From NCBI GenBank assembly GCA_016801885.1, contig CM028888.1, forward strand, positions 16,973,170 to 17,037,169: 64,000 nt of DNA, in the 5' to 3' direction. Source of the stretch: Toxotes chatareus (taxonomy: Eukaryota > Chordata > Actinopteri > Toxotidae). The notes under the pieces are model-generated. The model searched no databases. It was given only the letters and a program-made list of their open reading frames with translations, and was not told where the DNA came from. Of the stretch, positions 1 through 11,740 are shown one piece after another. The translations under genes were made by a program, and so were the position numbers. Numbering within the stretch: position 1 is the first letter of the stretch; each line of letters opens with the position of its first letter.

Positions 1-1389
1 CAACCAATACTAAGGCTTTGTCAAACTGTGACACACACAAGGCATTGTCGGATAAAATAGATCCAAAACACTGGAGGAGGAATGGGAGGAAACCGGGCTA
101 AATGATAATGTAGTTGCTTTTGTAAGTAATATAATCGTTTGTCTGTTGGTGCACAGAGGTGTTTGTGAAATGCTTGCGTGGAGAACAGCTTCATGCTTCT
201 GCCCACAACAATATGTCAGACTTGCTGGCCAATTACCGACTGGAAATTGCATTCTGAACTTCAACAAGAGAATATTGATCTGCAGCAGCTGCCAATGCAA
301 AATAAAACAAAAGAAATCATACATCATGAACATAAGAGATTCAGGTTTCTGATTATCATGTCAGTCCAGTTTCAAGACTGTTTCTTGATGGACTTAGTTC
401 AAACAATACTAGTTTTGTTTTTGCAATTAATACACAGGACGACAGGGTAACACCAAAAACAATAAGCTTGTTAATAATAATAATTATATAACAAATCACT
501 AAAAATAATGGTGATGGCTAAACTACTTAATCACCCACCCTCCAGTACAGTACAGTATGGCTTGACCATAAATCTACCGTTAACTTGGCCTTGAGAAGAA
601 AAGATGCCCACATCGTTTTGTCTAAATCTTTAATTCGAGCAGTCAGCTTGGATAATAAACAGCATTACTCTATATGCTGTGTTCAATCTCATATTTAATG
701 CAGAGAGGGCTTCAGGGACTCAGAGTAGAATATGAATGTTGAGTTTGAAGTGCATTAGTTAGACATCACTGCCTAAATTTAGAAATTAGCATTTGTTCCT
801 TGGGCCAATACAGGTATTTTATTAATGCTGTTCATTTAAATCTTTACTGTGGGCCACGTCATAGTTGATGTAGAATGGAATACTTAACCCAGGGATGCTG
901 ATTTGGATTTAAATATAGTATTAGTACAGTTATTATACAATTAGTAGTTAGTAAATATGTATATGCTTCCAGAATGATGGAAATACATATGAACATAGAA
1001 TACAGTATAATGTTACAGTATAGTGATTTGTCATGGGCCATGAGAATTTAATTATAATTTGTACTATAACAACAAGCAATTGTTATAATTAATTGAATAA
1101 TGGGGGAAATTACTGCATGAACATTAAAGGTTCATAGGTTTATTGGGAAACTGTTGTTGTAATCTTATATTTATGATAGTCATATGATAACCTGGCTGTA
1201 TAATTACATTTAGGCCCACTCTGCTCCTTCTTTATTTCTCTCATGCCTGAAATAGGAAACCTTGCATTTCCTACTTCCTGTAGCACTGAACATTTGACAG
1301 TCCACTCTCATGATCTCAAGTTTCGTGGAGATGTGGGTAAGAGGAGCATCAGATCTCTATGGGGCTTGGATAAGACACAGGAGAGGAAA
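1..1389. other. Intronic sequence, nothing recognised
   Basis: AT-rich DNA with short overlapping open frames on both strands (for example 10-333 minus and 178-450 plus) that resemble no family. No tRNA, TIR or splice-anchored conserved peptide was seen. Confidence 0.6.
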
Positions 1390-1397
1390 GTGCGTCC

Positions 1398-2100
1398 GTG
1401 AAGTTAATACAGTGGGGACTTCAAACACCGCTACCGTCCATTCACCTGGCGGATCGCTGTTCTCTAGACAACAAAATGAATGAACTGGTGCACATCAACA
1501 GGACAAACTCGGACTTTTCACGCTCGGCTGCCTTGTTCTTCACTGAAAGCTGCCTCGGTGAGTCCATCCCAGACAGCTCATTACAGCTGCCTGGTTTTCA
1601 TCTCCACTGAGCAGCACGCGTAACGGAGCAATCGGGGAAAATGAGGGGAGGTGAAATCTGCGTTCACATTAATGAAGGCAGGTGTACAGATGTCACGACT
1701 GTAAGAAAAACATGCAGTCCAAACTTAGTCCAAACTGTAAATCTTTTGTACATTCTCCACAGGAGTTTTCCTCTTTTATTTTGGTCACCATTTACATCCC
1801 ACCACAAGCTTGTGTTAGTGAGGCATTACAAAACCTGGCTGACCAGATTATCAGCGTGGAACATTAACATCCAGACTCCATCCTGATTATTTTAGGTGAC
1901 TTCAACACAAACTTCAGCCACAAACAGCCAAAACACAGACAACATATTAAATGTCCCACCAGGAATAAAAACACACTGGACCGCTGCCATAAAATATTAA
2001 AGGACTCTGTTCTTCTCTGTTCTTTGTGTAGCTCTGGGACTCTCTGATCACTGTCTGGTTCATCTTCTCCCGACATAGAAGCAGAAACTAAAATCTGCAA
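1398..2100 (+). pseudogene. LINE endonuclease domain remnant
   Basis: Fragments in shifting frames show APE-endonuclease hallmarks: RSAALFFTESCLGESIPDS (the catalytic FTET-W region, with W lost), VTIYIPPQA near 1789-1815, GDFN at 1895-1906 and SDH at 2043-2051, the catalytic His motif. In-frame stops after LPGFHLH (near 1608) and after SVEH (near 1866) break the frame, so no functional enzyme can be made. Confidence 0.8.
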
Positions 2101-2660
2101 AGCCTGTGGTCAAGAGATTGACCAACAAGGCAAAGCCGGAACAACAGGCCTGCTTTGACTGCACTAATTGGAGTGTTTCTGAGGTTACAGCTACAGACCT
2201 GGATGAACTCACTGACATTGTGATATTGTGCAGCAGAAACATTTGTGTCCACTAAGACCTTCTCTGCTTCCAACAAAAACAACAGGTAAGTCAGGCCAAG
2301 GCGGAGGCCTATAAAAGAGGGGAAGAGATCCCAAAGAACAAGGCCAGAAACACACTGACCGAGGAGAACCCCACTGTACCCAGGATCTGCAAAGAGGAGG
2401 TGTATCAGCTCTTCTAGAGACATCAGATCAGGAAGGAACCAGATCCCAACACCGTGTCACCCCTCTGTCTGAAAGTCTGCACTGACCAGCTCGCCCTCCT
2501 TCCTCATTCAAATCCTCCACAATCATTCTGGTGCTGACCCACCTAAAGGACATCACAAACCTCTGCAGTTTGTCTACTGGGCAAATGGGTCAGCAGTCAA
2601 CATGGGAATGGACCACATTGTGCAGCACTTTGATTCCCCAGTGACATATGTAAGGGTCCT
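2100..2660 (+). pseudogene. LINE ORF2 linker remnant with internal deletion
   Basis: Readable pieces include QQACFDCTNWSVSEVTATDLDELTD (split over about 2143-2218), QAKAEAYKRGEEIPKNKARNTLTEE (about 2290-2365) and SPLCLKVCTDQLALL (about 2458-2503). These match the linker between the endonuclease and reverse transcriptase of L2/Rex1-type elements. The fingers segment that should follow is mostly missing, so the copy lost sequence before or after insertion. Confidence 0.65.
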
Positions 2661-3150
2661 GTCTAAGAAGAGTGGCCCTAGCTGAAATCCACATAGCTGT
2701 GTTCAACACCATCATCCCAGAATTCCTCCTCTCCAAACTCATCCAGCTCTCTGCACCCGTCTCCACCTGCCAGTGGATGACCTGCTTCCTGACAGACAGG
2801 AAGCAGCAGGTGAGGCTGGGGAAAATCGCATCAGCACCCAGGCAGCCAGCACTGTTATCCCCCAGGGATGTGTGCTCTTCTCACTCTACACTAACGACAG
2901 CACCCCAGGAGACCCATCTGTTAAACTCCTGAAATTCGCAGACGACACAACAGTCATCGGTCTCAATGGAGACAGTGACGGGTCTGCATACAGATGGGTT
3001 GTGGAACAGCTGGCCCTCTGGTGCGGTCGCAATAATGTGGATCTGAACGCGCTCAAAACTGTGGATGACTGTGGACATCAACCTACTCATCAAAAAGGGG
3101 ATGCACTTCCTGCACCAGTCCAATCTGCCTCAGGAGCTGCTGACTGAGTC
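2660..3150 (+). pseudogene. LINE reverse-transcriptase palm remnant
   Basis: One frame gives FNTIIPEFLLSKLIQLSAPV and TCQWMTCFLTDRKQQVRLGK. The other continues with VIPQGCVLFSLYTND and the catalytic motif FADDTT (FADD at 2935-2946), then WCGRNNVDLNALKTV. A frameshift near 2780-2830 separates them and the sequence decays after about 3080. Confidence 0.85.
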
Positions 3151-3639
3151 GGTTCTGTGCACATACATTATGGTCTGGTCTGGCTTGACCACTAAACAAA
3201 ACAAGTACGTGCTACAATGAATGGTCAGGACTGCAGAAAAAGATTGTTGATGCCAAGTCAGAGTCAGGAAGTGGGCAGGAAACCTCACTGCAGACTCAAA
3301 ACAGCCTGGGACAAAACCCATTCTAGCTCCTGCCCTCAGGAAGGCACCACAGAACACGGGCCCGCCTAAACAGCCAGCCACAAGAACAGTTTCTTCCCAC
3401 ATGCCATCACTCTGATGAACAGTTAATCAGTCTTATCAGAAACAGAAACAGTAATATCAGAAACAATCCCTGTGCAATAACCCTGTAATACTAATATACC
3501 CACTTACCAACAAATTATATTTGTATTAGTTTTAAACTCACATTTTGCTACAAGGCTACATAAACTTGTATAAATGCATATACTGTACATAAACACCTAC
3601 TGTATGTGTATAAAGTAACTTATTACACTCCCAACTTAT

Positions 3640-3935
3640 TTCATCACTTCTTGTGCTCTCTCACTGATTTTCTTGTATATAGACATTGTATGTTGTGTCC
3701 ATCGTTGTGGCGTTTATTTCCCTACAGGACTGTACCTAATAGTGATATATCTAAGTTTATATATCTTTGCTCAGCTTTGTTGTCCTTGTTTCCTCTGCAT
3801 GTCCACGTGTATCTCCCTGGGCATTGTTATCAGTATTGTGTGCTGTGTGTAAGTACACTGAGAGCCACTGGAAACCAGACCAAATTTCTTGTATGTGCAA
3901 ACATAATTGGCCAATAAAGCTGATTCTGATTCTAA
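3640..3935 (+). repeat. LINE 3' UTR and tail
   Basis: The sequence from the TTTCTTGTATATAGACATTG region to GTGCAAACATAATTGGCCAATAAAGCTGATTCTGATTCT is the standard 3' end of fish L2/Rex1-type LINEs, with a two-unit GATTCT terminal repeat. The 3150-3640 stretch between RT and tail is diverged C-terminal coding sequence followed by AT-rich DNA. Confidence 0.8.
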
Positions 3936-4045
3936 CTTCCCATTCACTTTTGTGTGTAATTTAATTAGAAAAGCTCAGAGAAAGTGTAGACTAAAACCCT
4001 GTGGTGCAAGGTTGTGACTAGATGCTCAACAGCCTGATGATGTTC

Positions 4046-4427
4046 TTTTTTTTTTTTTTTACTTTTAGCAACAAAGTGTAACTCCATCACAAATTCCACA
4101 CAGGTAGAGGAGGAGGACGACAGGGCATTCATCAGTTTGAAATAAACTGGGTTAGAAAATGTTAAGAATACATATCTAGCCGAACAACTTGACTGACTTT
4201 GCTTTGCTTAGTTCTGCTGTGAGCGGACGTGTATGTCAACAAGCAGCAGAGGACTGTTTCTGGCTCAGATTAGCTAATAAAAAAACAACTGGTGACAGCT
4301 CTGAGGTTGGAAGTGAATATGGAGCTGAGAAAAATGAACACCAAAAATATGTTTGGTCAAGTTTATGAGTGATTTAGTAGGAAATATTGTCATGATAATT
4401 AAACAGACTTTTTTTTTTTTTTTTTTA
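4046..4427. repeat. Two T homopolymer tracts (about 4046-4060 and 4410-4426)
   Basis: Two T runs of roughly 15-18 bases bracket a unique stretch. They could be tails of old minus-strand retroposons, but no SINE body is recognised next to them. Confidence 0.6.
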
Positions 4428-4937
4428 TAATCACCCAACCTTTCTCTGATTACTGCATGACATTTTCTTGAGGAGTCACTTGTCTATTCCTGTCTCACAC
4501 CCAAACCTTCTTTCTTCTTCTTGTGTGAATGTCTCTTTCTTGGTCTCTGCCTTTGAAGCTTTTTTCCCCCCCCTGCTCTAGGCTATCAAATTTGCACTCT
4601 ATGGCCCTTTCTACCACTGTGGCAGCGCTCCATGGTCTCACACTAGCAGGTAGTGGATGTTTCCTTTTGTAACAGCAGGGGAGGAAACAGTCCGTCCTAC
4701 TGTTAATGTTCATTGTAATTAAGCTGTTTACTTCCTCCAACCAAATTTTCCAAGGAACACTTACTGTAAAGGGCTTTTCTACTCAAGCAGCAATATGTTG
4801 CTGCTTTTATCATTGTTTGTTGGCCACATACTAACCTGTCTCCATTTCACCCATTACAGAATCCACTTTCTTGATTTAAAGCATAAAGTGCTTTTGCTTT
4901 TACACCAATGGAATGTGTGGAGAGTGTGTGCATTTTA

Positions 4938-4969
<32 letters not shown>

Positions 4970-4994
4970 CATATATATATATATATACATATAT
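4938..4994. repeat. Compound (TG)n-(TA)n microsatellite
   Basis: About 11 TG units are followed by interrupted TA/CATA units. Confidence 0.95.
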
Positions 4995-4996
4995 GA

Positions 4997-5028
4997 ACAT
5001 GGTTTTAATGTTGTGGCTAGTCAGTGTA
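4997..5028. repeat. Probable end of a dispersed teleost repeat
   Basis: GGTTTTAATGTTGTGGCTAGTCAGTGTA closely resembles the terminal phrase of a very common fish repeat (…TTTTAATGTTGTGGCTGATCGGTGTA) that typically abuts TA/TG microsatellites, as it does here. Only about 30 bases remain, so the family is not assigned. Confidence 0.4.
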
Positions 5029-8000
5029 TGATCAAATGATATCAAATAACCTTCATCAACACAAAATGAAAGCCTCCTTTAATGTGATCTACAGCTCTAA
5101 TTATCAAAGAAGGAAGTAGTTTCCTCTTAGGAATTTCCCCCTTGGAGTTAATTCCAATGCACCACTTTCATGCTCACTATCTTTCATTCATTGATCTTAT
5201 TGACATGTAGAACGGATGTCTTCCATGATCTATTTGTTGTTCTTCCTCCCCTTTCGATCAAGATGTTATCTCTCTGCTAATTCTGCCTTTGATCTCCACG
5301 GTCTGCAGTGTGAGACATGGTTAACTTGGGAGAGCTAACGGTAGCTGCTAATTATCCTACACCTGCATAGACATCTGAATAAAAAATAGAAATGATAAAC
5401 AGTTTCAGAGAGTTTCTCTACTCTGTAGTGACATATCCTCAGCATTTTTCCAAGTCTAGTGGGCTACATAGCCTTGCCTATGGACATGGTTGCTCCAGGA
5501 CAACTTTTATCATTTGATCATACATCATATTCTCAAACCACCACAGAGGAAAAAAAAAAAAGTGGTAAGGCTCAGATTGCTATCAGAGTACTATGTAGTC
5601 TGGATGCATTCCAGGCAAAATGCTTATATCAGCACAAGTGATATAAAGAGATAACCGTAGTAAAAGTTAATACACAGAGATTTAAATAATACATTCACAG
5701 AAGGTGCAGCATTTTGATGCCAAGTATGGACAAGCATCAACATAATCTCACAAAATCCGATATTTAGAATCATGTAAGCGGTCCATACAGCAGCTAAATA
5801 ATGACCCTGGAGAGCCAAAGCTTTATTTGACTGTTGTCTGTAGATAGAGAGTTGCTGCATGACTGACAATTCACTGGGAAAGTCAGTACGCTAACGCAGT
5901 CAGATGGAAAGCTCTCTTCCCACAATGCTCCAAACAGTGCAGCTATGTGTTTGGAGCAGGACAATTCAAATTTACAACATGATGAATTATGAAAATTGCC
6001 TTTTGTGAAGCAGAGAGGCAACAGGAAAAAAACTGCAGCAATCTCCTAGTGCTGCTCTCCCCATCCATACCCTCTGCCAGATGATAGCTTTTCTGACAAG
6101 GCTTTGATTAAGGGAAGGGGAGAAAATATCACATGATTGAATATATGACTATTAAGGGAAACCGCAAATTTCAGTCTTTAAATACCTACATAAAGAGAAA
6201 CGCATAACACAGAAGGCAGCAGGGGGTCATCATGTTGGCTTCTGAGGCCAGCATGATTCCAACCTCCCCAGTTGTTCCTTACTGATTTATTGCTTTCAGC
6301 TGCTTGTGCTTGATTGACTTTTATAAGCTTTGGCATGGTGAAGAAGGGTCAGCATCCATGTTCTTTGAAGTTGTTGAAAACCTCTGACAGAAGGAGGGGC
6401 TGGAATTCACGTCTGAGGCCGTGTATTTTGGTTAATTGAATGAAGACCACACCTACACTTCAGTGCTTTCTTCTGTATTAAAGGGGCATATAAATGTTTT
6501 ATCACTCTAAAATAACATCAATGGACAGGACATACCCTGCATTATGGGATAATAAAATTAAAATTTAATGAACTGATGGGTAAATGAGGTCATGCACACA
6601 GTGCAGTAGTCTGGGACTGTTGGTGACCATGGACGTGCATGGCTCAAGCTCAGTGTTTGGCAGAAATGTAGAGACTTTTAAGTGTGATTTATTTTAATAT
6701 ATTGGGCATATTCACTGTGCTTTTGTGCCTTGTAAATGTGGCTAGTGGTGAGCTAGGGCAATCAAGGGGCAATCAAGTGCAAGGGAGCTGTAGCAATAAC
6801 AACCACAAAGCGGGAAAGCAGTAAAAGATGGGGGGGGGGGGTACAGCAAATGCACAACAAGAGTAAACATGGCTGTCATTTTTTTTTTTATATTAAAGTG
6901 GCTGCTCTCGCCATCTGTTTTTTTCAGTGCCTGTGGTGGCTGCATGTTTGATGGGTACCGCATCTCCAGGCTAGATACTGTTTCAAAGTAGACACTTCAT
7001 CAAGATGAGTGACAAGTGTTGGGGCCTTGCAACATGACCATCTGAGACGGAGTTACCCAAAGGTAAGGCGAAAAAATCCATATAATTGCTTTAAGTAAAA
7101 TGGACATCTGATGGTGACCAAGCAACTGCACGGTGATTGACGTGTCTATGTTAGAGCTCTGTAGTTTGGAACTAACAAAAATTGGTCACAGTTTCACAAT
7201 GAAGTGAAGTAAGCTCTCTAATTAGAACAGAAATGCATGGTGGAAACAAGCTACATCATCATGCAATATTCTGTCAGAATTACTCTCCTTTTGGCTTGAG
7301 AACAAGGGCTCTTTGGGGGAAAGCTCGAACCAGAAAGTAAGTTTTAAAGTGAGTTTTGAAAGCCAAAAATATCCAGCGCTGGTGAAGTAATCACTTAGAT
7401 GTGGTATTGATCAAAAAACCACACCAAGCCCCTGTAAAAATATTTGGATGGTTTTGTGTAATCGGGAAGTGAAATGTTAGTTGTGTCACCTTAAATGAAT
7501 AACACTGTAACATTTTTTATTTAGCTTAAGGCAGGTAGGATATTGACTGTATGATATATCATGTTAACACAAACCTGCAAATTAAGAATTGATCCTTTCA
7601 CCACCAGGATATTTTCATTTGTAAACAAGCAAACAAAACAAAACCAAAAAAAAGCTTCTGCTCTCCTTTTAGAGGAAAAAGGACATTTTTAGTTTCACAG
7701 GATATAGTCCTCACTGAGTTTGTATGGTCCTTTGACTGCAGTGAATTCTAAGATATCCTCAACTGACTGAAAGCCTTAAAGCTAGAGTGGCTCCATTCCT
7801 CTGTGACTCACTGGAAATAAGGAAATACATGTCAGACCCATACAGTACAATTCCAGTCCCTCAAGTGCCATCCATCATTGAAGGGCAGAACACTAGTTAG
7901 AGGGAGGTTCAGCGGCTCTTGGTCCCCATCACACTATGATGGAGAGATGACCCCCGGGGCCTTTCTCTGATGCTGGCTTGAGCTGCCCGACCAACTGAGG

Positions 8001-9552
8001 TTGAAGTGGATCTGGCCCCTAGCCAGCATCCCCTCCCCGATGCACACTGCTCTACCTGCTCTACGAATCACATCTGGGGTGAGACTGGGTAAGACCCACT
8101 GAGAGCAACAGAGCTCTACCACCACTTTCTATTTCTGCCTCCATAATTATCCTTAAAGTTTCAGCTCAGGATCCCAAGGACCTTCCAATGGACACTCGGC
8201 TAAAAGGAGCGTCTTTTATAGCCACGAGTGACACCAGGCTAATTAAGAAATTTTTCTCCATGTGTCTTTATAAACTTGTACTTTCAAGCCTGCGTTTCAC
8301 ACATTACCACCTCCAAACCTGCTGCTTCAGCATGCTGTTGCCCAGACTCACTGGAGTGGCAAGAGTAGGCAGCACACTATCCAATTTTTGCCTAAGTACA
8401 GAGGGCCCTCCACTTTTGTTAGAGTAATACATGAGCACATCTAAAGCTTAGGGATACTGGCTTAGGCATACTGGCTCACTCATTCATTTTACAAGCTTAG
8501 TGCTAAAACCGGACATTGAGGCAGCAATGGTGTTAAAAGCACTATTTATGGAACCTAATGTGTGCTTATATGTGTGTACTTTTCTTTCTGGACATAATTC
8601 AGAACACTCATCTGGATTTTCATCCACGTTATGTTCATGCACACAGAGCTGAGGAGAATGTGTAGATCTCAATTAAAATGAAGAGGACTGGGAATCTGTC
8701 CCTAGAAAAATGTTCCAGCAATCTCCTACTGAAGAACTTCTGGCTTCACATTTTTGCATTCTTCTTTTTAGACAACTCTGAAATGTATGTTATTATTATT
8801 TAAACATAATTTTCTCTTGGGTTTTTTGTGTGTATTTTTCCTTTTTTTACATGACATACACAGTATGTTGGATTAACATATTAATACCAAAAAAAAAAAC
8901 TACTCAAGCCCAAACAAATTTCAGGTTCTGCCAAAACATGCTATTATCGGTGTAGTCTTCCAGTCAGCCAGACATAATGATGAAACTACAGAGAAATCAT
9001 TTTTATGCGTAAAAGAAGGCTGTATGAAATTGAATGCAAGGGGTAGATTTATTGAGATAATGGGACTTCTATTCTGCTTTCATCTAGATTTCACATGTAG
9101 CTGCAATCTCTGCTACACAATAAGAAGTCAGTTCACCCTAAAAGACAATAAGTCAGTTCCATACCATGCTGCAGTTAATGGTCTGAGCTGTGATACCATG
9201 TCTTTTCTCTGAACAAAAGTCTGGCCTGTCTGAAGTCATTTGACAAGCACTGTAATGTGCGCGACCATAGTTTGGGATGAGCGTGTAGGTCATATTGTTG
9301 GTGAGCACTCAAGCGAAAGCACATTCTCAAATTCAAATTGGGCGAGGGGAAATCTAGACACATTCAAAACTGTGGCCAGCTGAAACATCATCAGTCCCAT
9401 TTTGCTTTCAGCTACATTGTCCCTTGAAGTCTTTGTTGCAGTAAACCATAGTGTCAAAGCCTAATCCAGGTTAGAGAGTTTAATTCTGCTCCAGTTAGGC
9501 TCTTCCAGTGACCTATTTGCTCCGAAATAAAATTACAAACAATCGTGTGTTT
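5029..9552. other. Intronic stretch, mostly unremarkable
   Basis: Includes a G tract at about 6831-6841 (minus-strand C run), an A tract at 5549-5560 and a T tract near 6880. The 7930-8125 segment is clearly GC-richer than its surroundings with open frames on both strands, but I recognise no homology. Nothing else is supported. Confidence 0.5.
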
Positions 9553-9577
9553 GGGGGGGAGGGGTGGGGGGGGGGGC
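9553..9577 (+). repeat. G-rich tract with quadruplex potential
   Basis: Runs of 7, 4 and 11 G separated by single A and T. The plus strand is the template strand for pcdh1. Confidence 0.75.
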
Positions 9578-9620
9578 AACAAACAGCAGCAGCTGATGTG
9601 AGCACAGCATAATGTGTGTG

Positions 9621-9941
9621 CTAGAATGAGCTCAGAATTATAGGCGTATTACTCATGACAACTTGCCTCAGGGGACCACTTGTAAGGACTTTTTTCCACA
9701 GAATCCTCCACAAAACTGCCAGTCCCATGACCTGTCCCTTCTCGGGTGGCGGCAGTTCCAGCAGTGGCTGGCATAGGCCACTGCGCTGGTACAGGCTGGC
9801 ATGGTCTACTCCATTCAAAAGTACTAAGAAGCAGGGACTCTGACAAGGCACATTGACATCTGCTTGAGGAAACCCACACCCCTGCATCAGCACACTATAT
9901 TGGCGCCCGGGCAGGGGCCCAAGCTGGCACTCATAGGACAA
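9621..9941. other. GC-rich island with long open frames on both strands, unidentified
   Basis: A minus-strand frame of 106 codons (MSYECQLGPLPGRQYSVLMQ...) overlaps a second minus frame of 76 codons and a plus frame of 62 codons (...SGGGSSSSGWHRPLRWYRLAW...). The island is much GC-richer than the surrounding intron. It does not match the missing PCDH1 C-terminal exon or any transposon protein I recognise. It may be a decayed repeat or chance. Confidence 0.3.
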
Positions 9942-11013
9942 ACAAGCCCCATCAGTCTCACGTTCTGACTCTCAGTCTGCACAACTGGCTTTCTCCTCAT
10001 CCTTCTTTGTTTAAAATGTTTCTCATGCTTTGTAGCCACAAACTAGATATTCACAGGGAACTCGTGACATTAAAGCAGTGATGGTTAAAATGATGGTAGC
10101 CTGTTTGATACTGATATGGCAAGCACTGAAAGCAGAGGAAAATCCCTGACAGGAGTTCAAAAAGAACAAATATACGATGCTACATGCGTCATCTGAGAGA
10201 TCTAAGGCAGGAAAATCAGACAGCATTACTAAAGAACTTCATTATCATGCAAACAGCATTTATTCCATTTTATCTCACCCTTCTCAATAGCCCATATGGC
10301 AGTGAGTCCGAACAGAGGAAGACTCAGGGAGACCTCACACTGGGCAACCGGCCATCAAAATTCCTCCATCTGTGGTCAGCTGAGTTGGTGTGTGTGTGTG
10401 TGTGTATGTGTGCACGCTGGTACCTGTCTTCAATCCACCTGTGTCCTGTTGGTGCTAACCCTCATATCACAGCCAAGATGACTAACCACTGATCCCCAGA
10501 AGAGTGATTATCGTCTGGGTTGGACTGGACATGACGGGATTGCCGGTCAAACTTATGTCCCAAGAAGAGAGAAGAGGCCTCATCATGGATCCTGGATGAC
10601 TCACACCCCGACCTCTGGGGCAGTGGGAGGTTAAACAATTTGTGTGTGCCTGGGCTCCAAATACACTCACCAGCTTGCAGTGATGTAGGGTAAAAAAAAT
10701 ATATATTAAAAAAAAGTTTTCATCAGTTTTCTTTGTTATGAAATATAACTGATGGAATTCATTAAGAAACTTTGTGGAGCAAAATCAAACCAAGTCAACT
10801 CAGGGATTATAGATAATTAAAGTTGGCTGATTATCTTGGGTGACTGATCTCTTATACAAGTAACAGTTTTTTCATACTTAAGCCTTCACTTAAGTTTCAC
10901 CTCCCAGGCAGCATCACCTCTACCCTGCCCCCTACACAATTACACCTCCAGTCTGAGAGGAATACCTGCAGACAGCACCACAGAGCTGTAAGAACACTGC
11001 AAACTCCTCTGAG
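9942..11013. other. Intronic stretch, nothing assigned
   Basis: Moderately GC-rich from about 10490 to 10670, then AT-rich. No coding or repeat family is recognised apart from the TG microsatellite listed separately. Confidence 0.5.
10387..10413. repeat. (TG)n microsatellite
   Basis: About 13 TG units with one TA interruption. Confidence 0.9.
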
Positions 11014-11015
11014 TA

Positions 11016-11046
<31 letters not shown>

Positions 11047-11055
11047 TTTTGGGGG
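11014..11055. repeat. (TA)n followed by T and G runs
   Basis: About 12 TA units run straight into 13 T and 5 G. Confidence 0.9.
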
Positions 11056-11705
11056 ATAAAAAATAATGTCTGTTATTATATCCAGTCAGTATTCTCTTAT
11101 ACATCATATACATCAGCCAAAGATAAGACAGAAAATGTAAGTGCTCTTTTCACATGCACTGTTTTAGACTAAAATTAGTTTGGATAGCGAAATGACCAAA
11201 AGTAACCAGTTCCATAATAGTTCCAATTCCATAATCATTCACATATATTTTTTTGTTTACTTTCTTTTCTTTTGGTTAAAAACATCTGGCTTTATGTGCC
11301 CCCCCACCGCACTACTGAAACCAAACCTTCATCTATGAATATAAATAGCAAACCACTGGAATGATGCCTCCTCCATGTGAACCAGTAACGAACAATGTCA
11401 ATTACTTTGAAATGACCATTGTTCCAAATCTGATCAACAGTGTCTGACATACAGAGGATGGACAGATGGGACAAACCAGCCTTCATCTGATTTCACTGCG
11501 GAGGACAAATCATGCATCTTGACAGCAACCAGACATACAAGATAAGCAGTTTTCATGCTGTCTACAGCAATCAATTTAAAGAGAATTACAGAGCTCAGTG
11601 ATTATGATGAGAGTCTATTAAAGTAAAATAGCACTGTAATCAAAATGATTTAGAGATTTGGGGTGTGATGCAACACCCACCAATGCGAACAAACACGTGC
11701 AGGTG

Positions 11706-11740
11706 CACACACACACACATGTATGTATGCATGTATGCAT
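11706..11740. repeat. (CA)n/(ATGT,ATGC)n compound microsatellite
   Basis: Seven CA units then ATGTATGTATGCATGTATGC. Confidence 0.9.

Larger units (their letters stand above)
1390..3935 (+). mobile_element. Degenerate L2/Rex1-like (jockey-superfamily) LINE, internally deleted
   Basis: The pieces are collinear with one LINE ORF2: a conserved leader with the TPLPSIHLA motif (about 1430), an APE-type endonuclease, a linker, the reverse-transcriptase palm, the C-terminal segment (RTARHRNSFFPQA-like, about 3350-3415) and a 3' UTR ending in CCAATAAAGCTGATTCTGATTCT at about 3910-3933, the usual 3' tail of these fish elements. About 2.5 kb remains. The N-terminal RT fingers are missing, and stops and frameshifts are frequent. 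It lies antisense to pcdh1. The exact clade (L2 versus Rex1) is uncertain and no target-site duplication was found. Confidence 0.85.
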
